The notes under the pieces are model-generated. The model saw nothing but the letters and a program-made list of their open reading frames with translations, did not search any database and was not told the origin of the DNA. A program made the position numbers and the translations under genes. DNA of 64,000 bases from Hydrogenophilales bacterium (GTDB lineage: Bacteria; Pseudomonadota; Gammaproteobacteria; Burkholderiales; Thiobacillaceae): the NCBI GenBank assembly GCA_016703155.1, contig JADJCP010000008.1, forward strand, positions 62,001 through 126,000. Direction: 5' to 3'. Shown in pieces: positions 8,546-17,413 of this stretch; positions within the stretch are counted from its first letter, which is position 1, and every line of letters begins with the position of its first letter.

Positions 8546-9448
8546 TCAAAGTAATTTCAGGAGGGCGATACCGCCCAGGATCAGCGTGACGACACCGACA
8601 GCTCCACGCAATCGGGCCTCGGAAGCGCGCCGCACGGTCAAGGTGGCCATGGGCACGGAGAGCAGGGCACCGAACGACAGCGGTAGGGCCAGTTCCCAAG
8701 CGATGCTCTTGCCCAGCGCCAGATAGCCGAGGACGCCGATCAGGCAGGTAAGCGATTCCGCCACCGAAGTCACAGCCACGGCATGCTTGGCAGGCAAGCC
8801 GGAAACGATCTGGCCGGCCGTCACCAATGGCCCATAACCGCCCCCCGACAATCCTTTGTTGAACGCGGCTACAGCCCCCACCGTGGCAATGCTGCCTGCC
8901 CGGTAGGGGATCTGGCGATTGCGCGTGAGCAGGATGATGACCCCCATGGACAGAATGATTAAAGATATGCCGATGCCGAGCCAGAATTTGGATATCGTGA
9001 CCGCCAGCCAGACCGCCGAGAGCGCGCCGACCCCGCTCAAGCTGCCCGGAAGCAGGGCTGTGTTGCGTGCGCGTATGTCACGCAGGAAGTCCACATTGCC
9101 ATCGCGTTGATGCAGCAGACCCGCTGATATCCCGGTCATCAACTCGCTGAGCAGAACCGCCGGGACGATCTGTAGCGGCTCGAATCCACTCAGCATCAAC
9201 AAGGGTGTCAGTGTCGTGCCATATCCCATGCCCATGCTCGAATCCATGTATTCGCAAGCCAAGGCCGCCAGAAAAATGGCCAACACCGTAAAGACCGGCA
9301 AACCGAGGGTCTCACTTGCCGGCACTTTCCACCCCGGCATGAAGTGCAGGATGTTCAACATGACGACAATGAGCAGCACCACGGTGACCCAAAGTCGCAG
9401 GCGGCGGCTGTACGGTACATCAAAGACCAGGGTGGTTGACTTCGGCAT
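8546..9448 (-). CDS. TauE/SafE-family anion permease
   Basis: Inner-membrane protein (300 aa from the chosen start) with about eight hydrophobic helices. The family signature appears as MGMGYGTTLTPLLML near the N-terminus and NKGLSGGGYGPLVTAGQIVSG in the second half, diagnostic of TauE/SafE transporters, which export sulfite, sulfoacetate or related anions. The ATG at 9446-9448 is preferred because GAGGAG lies at good spacing; an upstream in-frame ATG at 9493 lacks this. It precedes cysC on the same strand, which suggests sulfate, sulfite or thiosulfate as cargo (inference). Confidence 0.88.
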   Translation of the reverse strand: MPKSTTLVFDVPYSRRLRLWVTVVLLIVVMLNILHFMPGWKVPASETLGLPVFTVLAIFLAALACEYMDSSMGMGYGTTLTPLLMLSGFEPLQIVPAVLLSELMTGISAGLLHQRDGNVDFLRDIRARNTALLPGSLSGVGALSAVWLAVTISKFWLGIGISLIILSMGVIILLTRNRQIPYRAGSIATVGAVAAFNKGLSGGGYGPLVTAGQIVSGLPAKHAVAVTSVAESLTCLIGVLGYLALGKSIAWELALPLSFGALLSVPMATLTVRRASEARLRGAVGVVTLILGGIALLKLL

Positions 9449-9482
9449 GCAGGGCTCCTCACGGTACAGGTGCCGTATGTGC

Positions 9483-9497
9483 GCATAGGTCATGCCA
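9483..9497 (-). promoter_or_regulatory. Possible sigma-54 promoter for the TauE–cysC pair
   Basis: Read on the minus strand the sequence is TGGCATGACCTATGC. It keeps the GG and GC dinucleotides at the exact -24/-12 spacing of the sigma-54 consensus TGGCACG-N4-TTGC, with two mismatches. It would start transcription about 23 nt before the TauE start codon. A sigma-54 activator gene is divergent just upstream, which makes this placement plausible but unproven. Confidence 0.35.
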
Positions 9498-9643
9498 GCC
9501 GCCGGGGATTTCCGGGAGACGGGCTACCGCGCCACGGTCAGCGGGTGTCATGCTTCTGGCATTCGTATCACCGTGGTCTACTATGGACATTCATCATCAA
9601 AAAACCGTTAAATAAAATAGTTATTTATGAATTAGCACAGAAA

Positions 9644-10792
9644 ATGCTAGAACTATCACATGTGGAAGCGCTTGCATCGGTCGCCGTCGACAGTGACACC
9701 GGTCTGGATGACTTCCTGGCGGCACTAGGCAAGCAGCTTGGGCCGGAAGCACGCAAGCTGATATTTCAAGTTATCGAAGAGCGGCACGCATTGCGCCAGA
9801 AACGCACCGGGCTGAGTGACACGATCGTCGGAGCCGAAGCCGGGCTGCGTGAAACCATGGCCGCCGTGCGACAAGTGGCGCGTACCGACTCCCCGGTATT
9901 GATACTCGGCGAAACCGGCACGGGGAAGGAAGTCGTGGCACGCGCCGTGCACAGTCAGTCACCGCGCCATAAGGCCCCATTCCTTCGGGTCAATTGCGGC
10001 GCGATCCCGCACGAATTGATCGACTCGGAACTATTCGGGCATGAACGCGGTAGCTTTACCGGCGCTCTGGCGACTCGCAGAGGCTGGTTTGAACGTGCGG
10101 ATGGCGGCACGCTCTTTCTGGACGAGATCGGCGAACTCACTCCGGCGGCCCAGGTGCGCCTGTTGCGCGTTCTACAGGACGGCAGTTTCACCCGCGTCGG
10201 CGGCGAGCGGGTCCTGAACGTCGATGTACGCCTGGTCGCGGCAACCAACCGTGATCTGCATCGCGCCGTGCGCGAGGGTCATTTCCGCGAAGATCTCTGG
10301 TTTCGTATCGCCGTGTTCCCGATCCCGCTGCCGCCCTTGAGCGAACGCTTGCTCGACATCCCCGCCCTGGCCGCGCATTTCTCTCTGCGTGCCGCTGAAC
10401 GTCTCGGTCTGCCGCCGCGCATGCCCGACGCCGACGACCTGGCCATGCTCGTGGCGTATCCCTGGCCTGGCAACGTGCGCGAACTGGCATCCGTGATCGA
10501 GCGCGCCGCGATCCTCGGCGATGGACGGCGACTCGAGATTCAGCGCGCCCTTGGCGTGCCTCAACCTGGCCATGCACGCCCGGCTGCCAGTCCGTCCGAG
10601 GCCATCGGCACAACGCTCGAAGAGATTGTTCGCCAGCAAATCCGGGCTGCGCTCGAGCAATCCCTGGGGCGCGTTGAAGGGCCACATGGCGCGGCCCGGA
10701 AACTTGGCATCAACCCTCATACGCTACGCTCGAAAATGCGCAAACTCGGACTGGATGCCAAATCCTTCCGATATGCCACTGGAACGAGCTGA
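9644..10792 (+). CDS. Sigma-54-dependent transcriptional activator
   Basis: A 382-aa bacterial enhancer-binding protein. After a short N-terminal region (about 60 residues, no clear receiver or PAS domain) comes the AAA+ core: Walker A GETGTGKE, the sigma-54 contact loop as GSFTGA rather than the usual GAFTGA, Walker B GGTLFLDEIGELT and the arginine-finger region FREDLWFRI. A Fis-type helix-turn-helix closes the protein (GAARKLGINPHTLRSKMRKL). The start at 9644 is preferred because upstream codons in the frame run through AT-rich non-coding DNA. Divergent from TauE–cysC, so it probably controls them. It sits inside the his operon, between hisG and hisD. Confidence 0.88.
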   Translation: MLELSHVEALASVAVDSDTGLDDFLAALGKQLGPEARKLIFQVIEERHALRQKRTGLSDTIVGAEAGLRETMAAVRQVARTDSPVLILGETGTGKEVVARAVHSQSPRHKAPFLRVNCGAIPHELIDSELFGHERGSFTGALATRRGWFERADGGTLFLDEIGELTPAAQVRLLRVLQDGSFTRVGGERVLNVDVRLVAATNRDLHRAVREGHFREDLWFRIAVFPIPLPPLSERLLDIPALAAHFSLRAAERLGLPPRMPDADDLAMLVAYPWPGNVRELASVIERAAILGDGRRLEIQRALGVPQPGHARPAASPSEAIGTTLEEIVRQQIRAALEQSLGRVEGPHGAARKLGINPHTLRSKMRKLGLDAKSFRYATGTS

Positions 10793-10858
10793 ACATGCGC
10801 TGAGTTTCAGACCCGCTATTGCCGCAACAGGTATAATCCAATCCCATTTCGCCAACAC

Positions 10859-12175
10859 ATGCCGATCATGTCAAAGATCCCCATGACCCGACTCGATTCT
10901 ACTCAGCCGGACTTCCGCTCCGCCCTTGACGCGCTGCTAAGTTTTTCATCCGAGACGGATGCGCGCATCTCCGACGCCGTGGGCGAAATCCTCGGTGCGG
11001 TTCGGAAGCGCGGCGATGCCGCGGTGCTCGAGTACACAGCGCGTTTCGACCGACTCAAGGTCGACGACATGAGCGCGCTGGAATTGCCGGTCAGCCGGCT
11101 TGAACAAGCCCTCGGCGCGCTGCCGCTACGTCTGGAAAAGGCCATCCGCGCCGCCGCCGAGCGGGTACGGATTTATCACGAGCGCCAGATGCAGCACTCC
11201 TGGACCTACACCGAAGCCGATGGCACGGTGCTCGGCCAGCAAGTCACGCCGCTGGATCGAGTCGGCCTGTACGTTCCGGGCGGCAAGGCCGCGTATCCGT
11301 CCTCGGTGCTGATGAACGCCATCCCCGCCAAGGTCGCCGGCGTCAAGGAACTGATCATGGTGGTACCGACGCCGGATGGCATCCTCAACGACATGGTGCT
11401 GGCCTCGGCGCTGGTCGCCGGCGTCGACCGCGTCTTCACCATCGGTGGTGCCCAGGCCGTCGGCGCCCTGGCCTACGGCACCCAGACCGTGCCCCAGGTC
11501 GACAAGATCGTCGGACCCGGCAACGCCTACGTCGCCGAAGCCAAGCGGCGCGTCTTCGGCATCGTCGGCGTCGACATGATCGCCGGCCCCTCGGAAATCC
11601 TGGTGATCTGCGACGGCCAGACCAACCCCGACTGGATCGCCATGGACCTGTTCTCGCAGGCCGAGCACGACGAACTGGCGCAATCCATCCTGATCTCCCC
11701 CGATGCTGCCTTCCTCGACGCCGTCCAGGCCAGCATAGACCGGCTGCTGCCGACCATGCCGCGCCAGGACGTCATCATGGCATCCATCACCGGGCGCGGC
11801 GGGCTGGTGAAATGCCGCGACCTCGACGAAGCCGCCGAGATCGCCAACCTCATCGCCCCGGAGCACCTGGAACTCTCGGTCGCCGACCCCGATGCCATGC
11901 TGCCTAAGATCCGCCACGCCGGCGCCATCTTCATGGGCCGCATGACCTGCGAAGCCCTCGGCGACTACTGCGCCGGCCCGAACCACGTCCTGCCCACCTC
12001 GCGCACAGCACGTTTCTCCTCTCCGCTCGGCGTCTACGACTTCCAGAAACGCTCCAGCCTGATCCACGTCTCACCCGCCGGCGCCAAGACCCTCGGTGAC
12101 ATCGCCACTGCCCTGGCCTACGGCGAAGGTCTGCAAGCGCATGGCCGCTCGGCGGAATATCGGATGGAGAACTGA
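10859..12175 (+). CDS. hisD: HisD, histidinol dehydrogenase
   Basis: Catalyses the last two oxidations from histidinol to histidine (438 aa, normal length). Motifs include VGLYVPGGKAAYPSSVLMNA, FTIGGAQAVGALAYGT, KIVGPGNAYVAEAKR and DMIAGPSEILVI, plus the C-terminal zinc and substrate region EHLEL. In-frame ATG codons lie at 10859, 10868 and 10883, and the second or third would also give an acceptable N-terminus. A rho-independent terminator follows, so hisD is now a separate unit from the rest of the his genes. Confidence 0.95.
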   Translation: MPIMSKIPMTRLDSTQPDFRSALDALLSFSSETDARISDAVGEILGAVRKRGDAAVLEYTARFDRLKVDDMSALELPVSRLEQALGALPLRLEKAIRAAAERVRIYHERQMQHSWTYTEADGTVLGQQVTPLDRVGLYVPGGKAAYPSSVLMNAIPAKVAGVKELIMVVPTPDGILNDMVLASALVAGVDRVFTIGGAQAVGALAYGTQTVPQVDKIVGPGNAYVAEAKRRVFGIVGVDMIAGPSEILVICDGQTNPDWIAMDLFSQAEHDELAQSILISPDAAFLDAVQASIDRLLPTMPRQDVIMASITGRGGLVKCRDLDEAAEIANLIAPEHLELSVADPDAMLPKIRHAGAIFMGRMTCEALGDYCAGPNHVLPTSRTARFSSPLGVYDFQKRSSLIHVSPAGAKTLGDIATALAYGEGLQAHGRSAEYRMEN

Positions 12176-12207
12176 GTTTCAGGATTTTGGGCGGGTTGCC
12201 AACAGTG

Positions 12208-12235
12208 AAAAGGTCAGGAATTCCTGGCCTTTTTT
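12208..12235 (+). terminator. Rho-independent terminator after hisD
   Basis: AAAGGTCAGGAA and TTCCTGGCCTTT form a stem of about 11-12 bp with one G-U pair and almost no loop, followed directly by a T run. It lies 33 bp after the hisD stop and marks the boundary to the AT-rich cassette. Confidence 0.8.
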
Positions 12236-12405
12236 GTATCTCCGGAATCAACTGTTGGAACAGGTGACTCGGTGGCGATCTACCAATTTGGCTGCGTATC
12301 AAGACATGACATATTGATGCTTGTACTCTACTCCTATCGAGCCTATATCAATACCCAACCTATTACTCAGTCCTCCCACACCTCAGAACTAGGCTCATTA
12401 CGTCG

Positions 12406-12793
12406 TCAATGCACAGACGGCGGGATGAGGAGTAGAACCTGCCTTTCCAAGTTATGGGCGCCTAGTGTGTCGCGCACCTTGATATACGAGCAAGAAAGTG
12501 GCTTGACTTCATAGGATACGATATCGACCCTGTGCCCGAACCAAGAACCAACCATTTCACGGATATCTTCGGCCAGACCTATGTCTACGTCTGTTTTGAT
12601 TACGCAGATGTTTCCAACCTCAACATATTTAAACACGAGGCCGAAATCACTGAAAGTGGAAGAGAAACTGCAAAGTAGCTCTATCTCCTTATCTTCCTGC
12701 CTTAAGTCATAGAAAACCTCATAACTGATCTGACAAATACATTCTGACTCATGCCGACCTTTCACTGAGGCGTCGTCTTTTTTTAACAGGCAT
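12406..12793 (-). pseudogene. Unknown small protein, frameshifted in an A7 run
   Basis: A frame from the GTG at 12765 encodes about 119 residues (KGRHESECICQISYEVFYDL...) that I do not recognise. Just upstream, an ATG at 12791-12793 has a strong Shine-Dalgarno sequence (GAGAGG, 7 nt away) and reads MPVKK before hitting a run of seven A (12778-12784 on the plus strand as T). As given, that start ends after 14 codons. With six A it would read MPVKKDDASVKGRHESE and join the long frame, giving a protein of about 128 aa. So this is a real gene with an indel, a slippery-site gene or a sequencing error. It lies 46 bp behind the PD-(D/E)XK gene in the same AT-rich cassette. Confidence 0.55.
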
Positions 12794-12839
12794 CTGATTT
12801 CCTCTCATAATTGATCTCATAGAGAAGTGGTCAACAAAC

Positions 12840-14144
12840 TTATTCGGCTGTTGCGATCTCACTGATAAATTGTTCTCTCGCTTGGCTTATTGACTTGAAG
12901 CTGGGAAGATATTTGCGAATAACTGAATCTAGCGGTAGGGATCGAATGGACCCAGAGCGTGAGTGATAGATGCCAACATCTGAAAATGTAAAGTCATCTT
13001 TTGTTTCATCGTATAGGAGGGCATACCCTATAAGTTGGCGAATATGCTCAGTCACCAAAGGTCGCTTCGTGGTCTTGATGTCTGTTAGGATCATGCGTCC
13101 TTTGCACTCAACAACGAAATCAAAATCAGCCCCCCCGACCAGCCATGAGTTTGCCAAAGCTCGGTTTGGGACGACAAGCCGTGCATTATATAACTCGCTG
13201 TCCGGGTCTTTGACTGCACGCAGGAACGTTGCGACAATATTTGACACATCCTGCGTATACGAATCTCCACCCAATGTTTTGTAATAGGTCTGAAAGAGCG
13301 ATTCCGTAGGGCAGTCCTCAACCTTGTTGCCTATCCTTTTCAGAACCAGTTCAGCATCAACCAGAAATCTGACTGCCGAACCTGACGCAATCTCCAAGCC
13401 AAGCACTTCCATTTGTTTCTTATTAAGCGCGACGCGAGGCGTGGGTTTCGGCTGAATCAACCGATGTTGTATTGATTGAACCAACTTACGCTGCTTTCTA
13501 TGGGTAAACAGCATCCGTTGTAATTTTGCTTCAAGCCACAATGGTTTGTGTATAGCCTTAATAGCTCTATCTTGGAGATCGCCCAGCCCATGTTCTTTAA
13601 GTTGTTTATATCTGTATCGAACATTCAGTGAGCTGAACAATTCAGGAAGCCGACCACTGGTGCGGTACACATTATCCAGAGTGGCAAGTGCTGTAGCTGA
13701 ATAGACCGCGTTAGCATCCGTCGCCACTCTACCATCAAGATTTCTTTGCCCTATAGCGAATAAGTCATTCAAGCATCTCTTATCACAGAATTCGACTTCT
13801 AGTGCTTGGTGTGCAATCGTATTATCGAAAACCAGGCTGTTCCCTCCTGCGGAATACCTAATCAGGTAATCGGATGCTGTTCCTACAAAGGCATAAACAA
13901 CTGCTGGTGCGTTAACAAGCTGTGGCGGTCTTGGCGGTATTGAGCTTTGAAGTAGCTTTAGGCATTCCCTGCGCCCCTCATTATTCTCAAATTTCTTAAA
14001 GAACTGACGAACGGGGCTATTACCATCTCTTATTTGACTTGTTAAGGACAAACTATGCCTCCAAGTTATTTTCAGTTGACCTGTCCTTAAAATTGGTGTG
14101 CCAACAGGCAGGATCAAAGTCCGCTTCGGCCGAGAAAGGATCAT
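12840..14144 (-). CDS. RecB/Cas4-like PD-(D/E)XK nuclease-domain protein
   Basis: A 434-aa protein with AT-rich codon use unlike the his genes around it. Near the C-terminus (about residues 337-375) is a PD-(D/E)XK nuclease core: acidic residues in GGADFDFVV, then LTDIKTTKRP (Asp355-x-Lys357), followed by RQLIGYALLYD, the Q-x3-Y motif found in RecB/Cas4/AddB-type nucleases. The first two thirds have no family I recognise. It heads a two-gene minus-strand cassette wedged between hisD and an inverted hisC, a layout typical of imported defence or mobile cargo (inference). The exact start is uncertain because the N-terminal 25 residues are not supported by motifs. Confidence 0.65.
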   Translation of the reverse strand: MILSRPKRTLILPVGTPILRTGQLKITWRHSLSLTSQIRDGNSPVRQFFKKFENNEGRRECLKLLQSSIPPRPPQLVNAPAVVYAFVGTASDYLIRYSAGGNSLVFDNTIAHQALEVEFCDKRCLNDLFAIGQRNLDGRVATDANAVYSATALATLDNVYRTSGRLPELFSSLNVRYRYKQLKEHGLGDLQDRAIKAIHKPLWLEAKLQRMLFTHRKQRKLVQSIQHRLIQPKPTPRVALNKKQMEVLGLEIASGSAVRFLVDAELVLKRIGNKVEDCPTESLFQTYYKTLGGDSYTQDVSNIVATFLRAVKDPDSELYNARLVVPNRALANSWLVGGADFDFVVECKGRMILTDIKTTKRPLVTEHIRQLIGYALLYDETKDDFTFSDVGIYHSRSGSIRSLPLDSVIRKYLPSFKSISQAREQFISEIATAE

Positions 14145-14259
14145 CGGCTATCGTCTGGGTGAACGGCAAGGTGCTCACCATACCCAGCCCTAATTATTGG
14201 TGTTGTAATGCGCCAAACAAATACCCTAGCAAGAGCACACCCGGAAGCTAACTACCAAC

Positions 14260-15321
14260 TCAATCCCCCAGAATCTCCCTAAGCGCCTCGACCAGCAACC
14301 CGCATTGCGCGTCCGTCCCGACGGTGATGCGCAAATATTGATCGATGCGTGGCAGGGCGAAGTGCCGGACGATGATGCGCCGCTCGCGCAGCTGCTTCTG
14401 TAGCGCAGCGGCGTCATGTTGCGGATGGCGGGCGAAGATGAAGTTGGCGGTGGAGGGGATGACCTCGAAGCCATGCTGCGTCATGGCGGCGCTGAGTTCG
14501 TCGCGGCTGCGGATGACCGCCTGGCGGGTGCGCTCGAAATGTTCGCGGTCGGCCATGGCGGCGGTGGCGCCGGCGATGGCCATGCGGTCGAGCGGGTAGG
14601 AGTTGAAGCTGTCCTTGACGCGGGTCAGGGCCTGGATCAGGTCCGGGTGGCCGATGGCGAAGCCGACGCGCAGGCCGGCGAGCGATCTCGATTTCGAGAG
14701 CGTCTGCACCACCAGCAGGTTCGGGTAGCGCGCCACCAGGGGGACGGCGCTGTCGCCGCCAAAGTCGATGTAGGCCTCATCGACGACCACCACCGAGTCC
14801 GGATGCTCGTTGAGCAGGGCTTCAATGCTTTGCAGCGGCAGCAGGCGGCCAGTGGGCGCGTTCGGGTTGGGGAAGATGATGCCGCCGTTCGGGCGCCGGT
14901 AGTCCTCGGTGCGAATCTCGAAGGCGTCGCTGAGGGCGATGGTTTCGTGGGCGATGCCGTACAGGCCGCAATAGACCGGATAAAAGCTGTAGGTGATGTC
15001 CGGGAAGAGGATAGGGCGGTCGTGCTTGAGCAGCGCCAGGAAGACATGTGCCAGGACTTCGTCCGAGCCGTTGCCGACGAAGACCTGGGGCGTGCTGACG
15101 CCGTGGTAGTCGGCGATGGCCTGTTTCAGGCGCTCGGCGTTCGGGTCGGGATAGAGCTTGAGGTTGTCCGAGACTTCGGCCTGGATGGCGGCGAGCGCCA
15201 GCGGCGACGGGCCGTACGGGTTTTCGTTGGTGTTGAGCTTGGTGAGGTCGGCGATTTTGGGCTGCTCGCCCGGGACATAGGGGGTCAGCGTGTGGACTAC
15301 TTCGCTCCAGTAGCGGCTCAT
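14260..15321 (-). CDS. hisC: HisC, histidinol-phosphate aminotransferase
   Basis: PLP enzyme (353 aa) converting imidazole acetol phosphate to histidinol phosphate. Motifs: KLNTNENPYGPSP, the ring-stacking and carboxylate-binding region NPNAPTGRLLPL, VVVDEAYIDF and the PLP lysine in TLSKSRSLAGLRVGFAIG. It is on the opposite strand from every other his gene here, divergent from hisB with a 91-bp shared upstream region. In the usual betaproteobacterial order hisGDCB it would be collinear, so the segment has been inverted, probably in connection with the insertion next to it. Confidence 0.95.
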   Translation of the reverse strand: MSRYWSEVVHTLTPYVPGEQPKIADLTKLNTNENPYGPSPLALAAIQAEVSDNLKLYPDPNAERLKQAIADYHGVSTPQVFVGNGSDEVLAHVFLALLKHDRPILFPDITYSFYPVYCGLYGIAHETIALSDAFEIRTEDYRRPNGGIIFPNPNAPTGRLLPLQSIEALLNEHPDSVVVVDEAYIDFGGDSAVPLVARYPNLLVVQTLSKSRSLAGLRVGFAIGHPDLIQALTRVKDSFNSYPLDRMAIAGATAAMADREHFERTRQAVIRSRDELSAAMTQHGFEVIPSTANFIFARHPQHDAAALQKQLRERRIIVRHFALPRIDQYLRITVGTDAQCGLLVEALREILGD

Positions 15322-15412
15322 GGCGGTAAATTTCGGGTGATGGGTGGGAACAAAGTCAGACGTCGGATGGTATCATGGCCGTCGCGACAGCCTGTCCACA
15401 CAGCCACTCATC

Positions 15413-16000
15413 ATGCGTAAATCCGACGTCTCGCGTAACACCCTCGAAACCCGTATCACCGTCAGCCTGAATCTGGACGGCACTGGCCAGGCCAGTTTCG
15501 ATACCGGTGTGCCTTTCCTCGACCACATGCTCGACCAGGTCGCCCGGCATGGCTTGATCGATCTCGCCATCAAGGCCGAGGGCGACCGGCATATCGACGA
15601 TCACCACACCGTCGAAGATATCGGCATCAGTCTCGGCCAGGCCTTTGCCAAGGCCCTAGGCGACAAGAAGGGCATCCGCCGTTACGGCCATGCCTATGTG
15701 CCGCTGGACGAGGCCCTGTCGCGCGTCGTCGTCGACCTGTCCGGTCGGCCTGGCATGGACTATCACGTCGAGTTCACCCGGGGCCGTATCGGAGATTTCG
15801 ATGTCGATCTGTTCCGCGAGTTTTTCCAGGGTTTCGTCAATCACGCCGCCGTGACCCTGCATATCGACTGTCTGCGCGGCGTCAACGCCCACCATCAGGC
15901 GGAAACCGTGTTCAAGGCCTTCGGCCGTGCCTTGCGCATGGCGCTTGAGGTCGACCCGCGCCTGGGCGACATCCTGCCCAGCACCAAGGGGGCGTTGTAA
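15413..16000 (+). CDS. hisB: HisB, imidazoleglycerol-phosphate dehydratase
   Basis: Monofunctional IGP dehydratase (195 aa), binding two Mn ions. Diagnostic metal-binding histidine motifs are FLDHMLDQVARHG, DDHHTVED and VNAHHQAETVFKAFGRAL. The ATG at 15413 is chosen because the conserved N-terminal strand starts immediately afterwards; an in-frame start at 15344 would add 23 residues overlapping the hisC–hisB intergenic region. hisH starts directly after the stop. Confidence 0.95.
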   Translation: MRKSDVSRNTLETRITVSLNLDGTGQASFDTGVPFLDHMLDQVARHGLIDLAIKAEGDRHIDDHHTVEDIGISLGQAFAKALGDKKGIRRYGHAYVPLDEALSRVVVDLSGRPGMDYHVEFTRGRIGDFDVDLFREFFQGFVNHAAVTLHIDCLRGVNAHHQAETVFKAFGRALRMALEVDPRLGDILPSTKGAL

Positions 16001-16645
16001 ATGCAGCGTATCGCCATCGTCGATTACGACATGGGTAACCTGCACTCGGTCGCCAAGGCGCTGGAGCACGTCGCCCCCGAGGCGCGCATCGAGGTGACCT
16101 CGGAAGCCAGCGCGATTCGCGCCGCCGACCGGGTGATCTTCCCGGGCGTCGGCGCCATGCCGGATTGCATCCGCGCCCTGGAAAGCCGCGGTCTGGTCGA
16201 TCTGCTCAAGGAAGTGGCCGAAACCAAGCCGATGCTCGGCATCTGTCTGGGTCTGCAAGCCTTGTTCGGGCCGAACGAGGAGGGCGACAGTCACGGCCTG
16301 GGCATCCTGCCGGGCCGGGTCAGGCGCTTCGCCACCGGTTTGAAGGATGCCGACGGTGCGCGCCTGAAGGTGCCGCACATGGGCTGGAACACCGTCCGCC
16401 AGGCCCGCGCCCATCCGCTGTGGGCCGGCATTGCCGATCAGAGCCGGTTCTATTTCGTGCACAGCTATTACGTCGAACCCGCCGACGACGCCTTGGTCGC
16501 CGGCGTGTCGGCCTATCCCGAGGAATTCGCCTGCGCCGTGGCGCGCGACAGGCTCTTCGCGGTACAGTTTCACCCGGAGAAAAGCCAGGCTGCGGGCCTG
16601 CGTCTGCTGGCCAACTTTGTCGGCTGGGACGGCAACCCCGGCTAA
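16001..16645 (+). CDS. hisH: HisH, imidazole glycerol phosphate synthase, glutaminase subunit
   Basis: Class I glutamine amidotransferase subunit (214 aa) that feeds ammonia to HisF. The catalytic triad is visible: the nucleophile in GICLGLQALF (about Cys82) and His/Glu in VQFHPEKSQ. The typical start is VDYDMGNLHSVAKAL. It abuts hisB with no spacer and precedes hisA by 27 bp. Confidence 0.96.
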   Translation: MQRIAIVDYDMGNLHSVAKALEHVAPEARIEVTSEASAIRAADRVIFPGVGAMPDCIRALESRGLVDLLKEVAETKPMLGICLGLQALFGPNEEGDSHGLGILPGRVRRFATGLKDADGARLKVPHMGWNTVRQARAHPLWAGIADQSRFYFVHSYYVEPADDALVAGVSAYPEEFACAVARDRLFAVQFHPEKSQAAGLRLLANFVGWDGNPG

Positions 16646-16672
16646 CCCACAGGAAAGACAGGAAGAAACGTC

Positions 16673-17413
16673 ATGCTCATCATCCCGGCGATCGATCTGA
16701 AGGACGGTCAATGCGTGCGCCTGCGTCAGGGCGAGATGGATAGCGCCACGGTATTTTCCTCGGCGCCGTCGGAAATGGCGGAAAAATGGATCGCCAACGG
16801 CGCCCGACGTCTGCATCTGGTCGATCTGAACGGCGCCTTCGCCGGCAAGCCCGTCAACGAAGCCGCCATCAAGGCCATCGCCAGCGCGGTCGGCGACGAG
16901 ATTCCCATCCAGCTTGGCGGTGGCATCCGCGACCTGGACACCATCGAGCGTTACCTCGACGACGGCGTGACTTACGTCATCATCGGCAGTGCCGCCGTGA
17001 AGAATCCAGGCTTCTTGCACGATGCCTGCAATGCTTTTCCCGGCCATGTCATCGTCGGCCTGGACGCCAAGGAGGGCATGGTCGCCGTCGAAGGTTGGTC
17101 CAAGGTGACGCACCACGAGGTCGTCGACCTGGCCAAGCGTTTTCAGGATTACGGCGTCGAGGGCATCATCTATACCGACATCGGCCGCGACGGCATGCTC
17201 TCCGGGGTGAATATCGAGGCTACGGTAAAGCTTGCCCAGTCCCTGCATATTCCGGTGATCGCCAGCGGCGGCATCACCAACCTGGACGATGTGCGCGCCC
17301 TGTGCGCCGTCGCCGACGAGGGCATCATGGGCGCGATCACCGGCCGGGCCATCTACGAAGGTACCCTGGACTTCACCGAGGCGCAGCGGCTCGCCGACGA
17401 GCTGAGCCGATGA
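16673..17413 (+). CDS. hisA: HisA, ProFAR isomerase
   Basis: TIM-barrel isomerase (246 aa) of the fourth histidine step. Catalytic Asp in PAIDLKDGQCVRL (about Asp8) and the second in YTDIGRDGMLSG are visible, as are phosphate-binding loops LGGGIRD and ASGGITN. GGAAAGA-like ribosome-site sequence precedes the ATG. The stop overlaps the hisF start by 4 bp. Confidence 0.96.
   Translation: MLIIPAIDLKDGQCVRLRQGEMDSATVFSSAPSEMAEKWIANGARRLHLVDLNGAFAGKPVNEAAIKAIASAVGDEIPIQLGGGIRDLDTIERYLDDGVTYVIIGSAAVKNPGFLHDACNAFPGHVIVGLDAKEGMVAVEGWSKVTHHEVVDLAKRFQDYGVEGIIYTDIGRDGMLSGVNIEATVKLAQSLHIPVIASGGITNLDDVRALCAVADEGIMGAITGRAIYEGTLDFTEAQRLADELSR

Noticed and set aside
14416..15420. Plus-strand frame of 334 codons across hisC
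   Set aside because: Antisense to hisC, which has complete family motifs.
15656..17248. Minus-strand frame of 530 codons across hisB, hisH and hisA
   Set aside because: Crosses three well-supported genes in antisense and has the same biased composition as other shadows in this GC-rich DNA.
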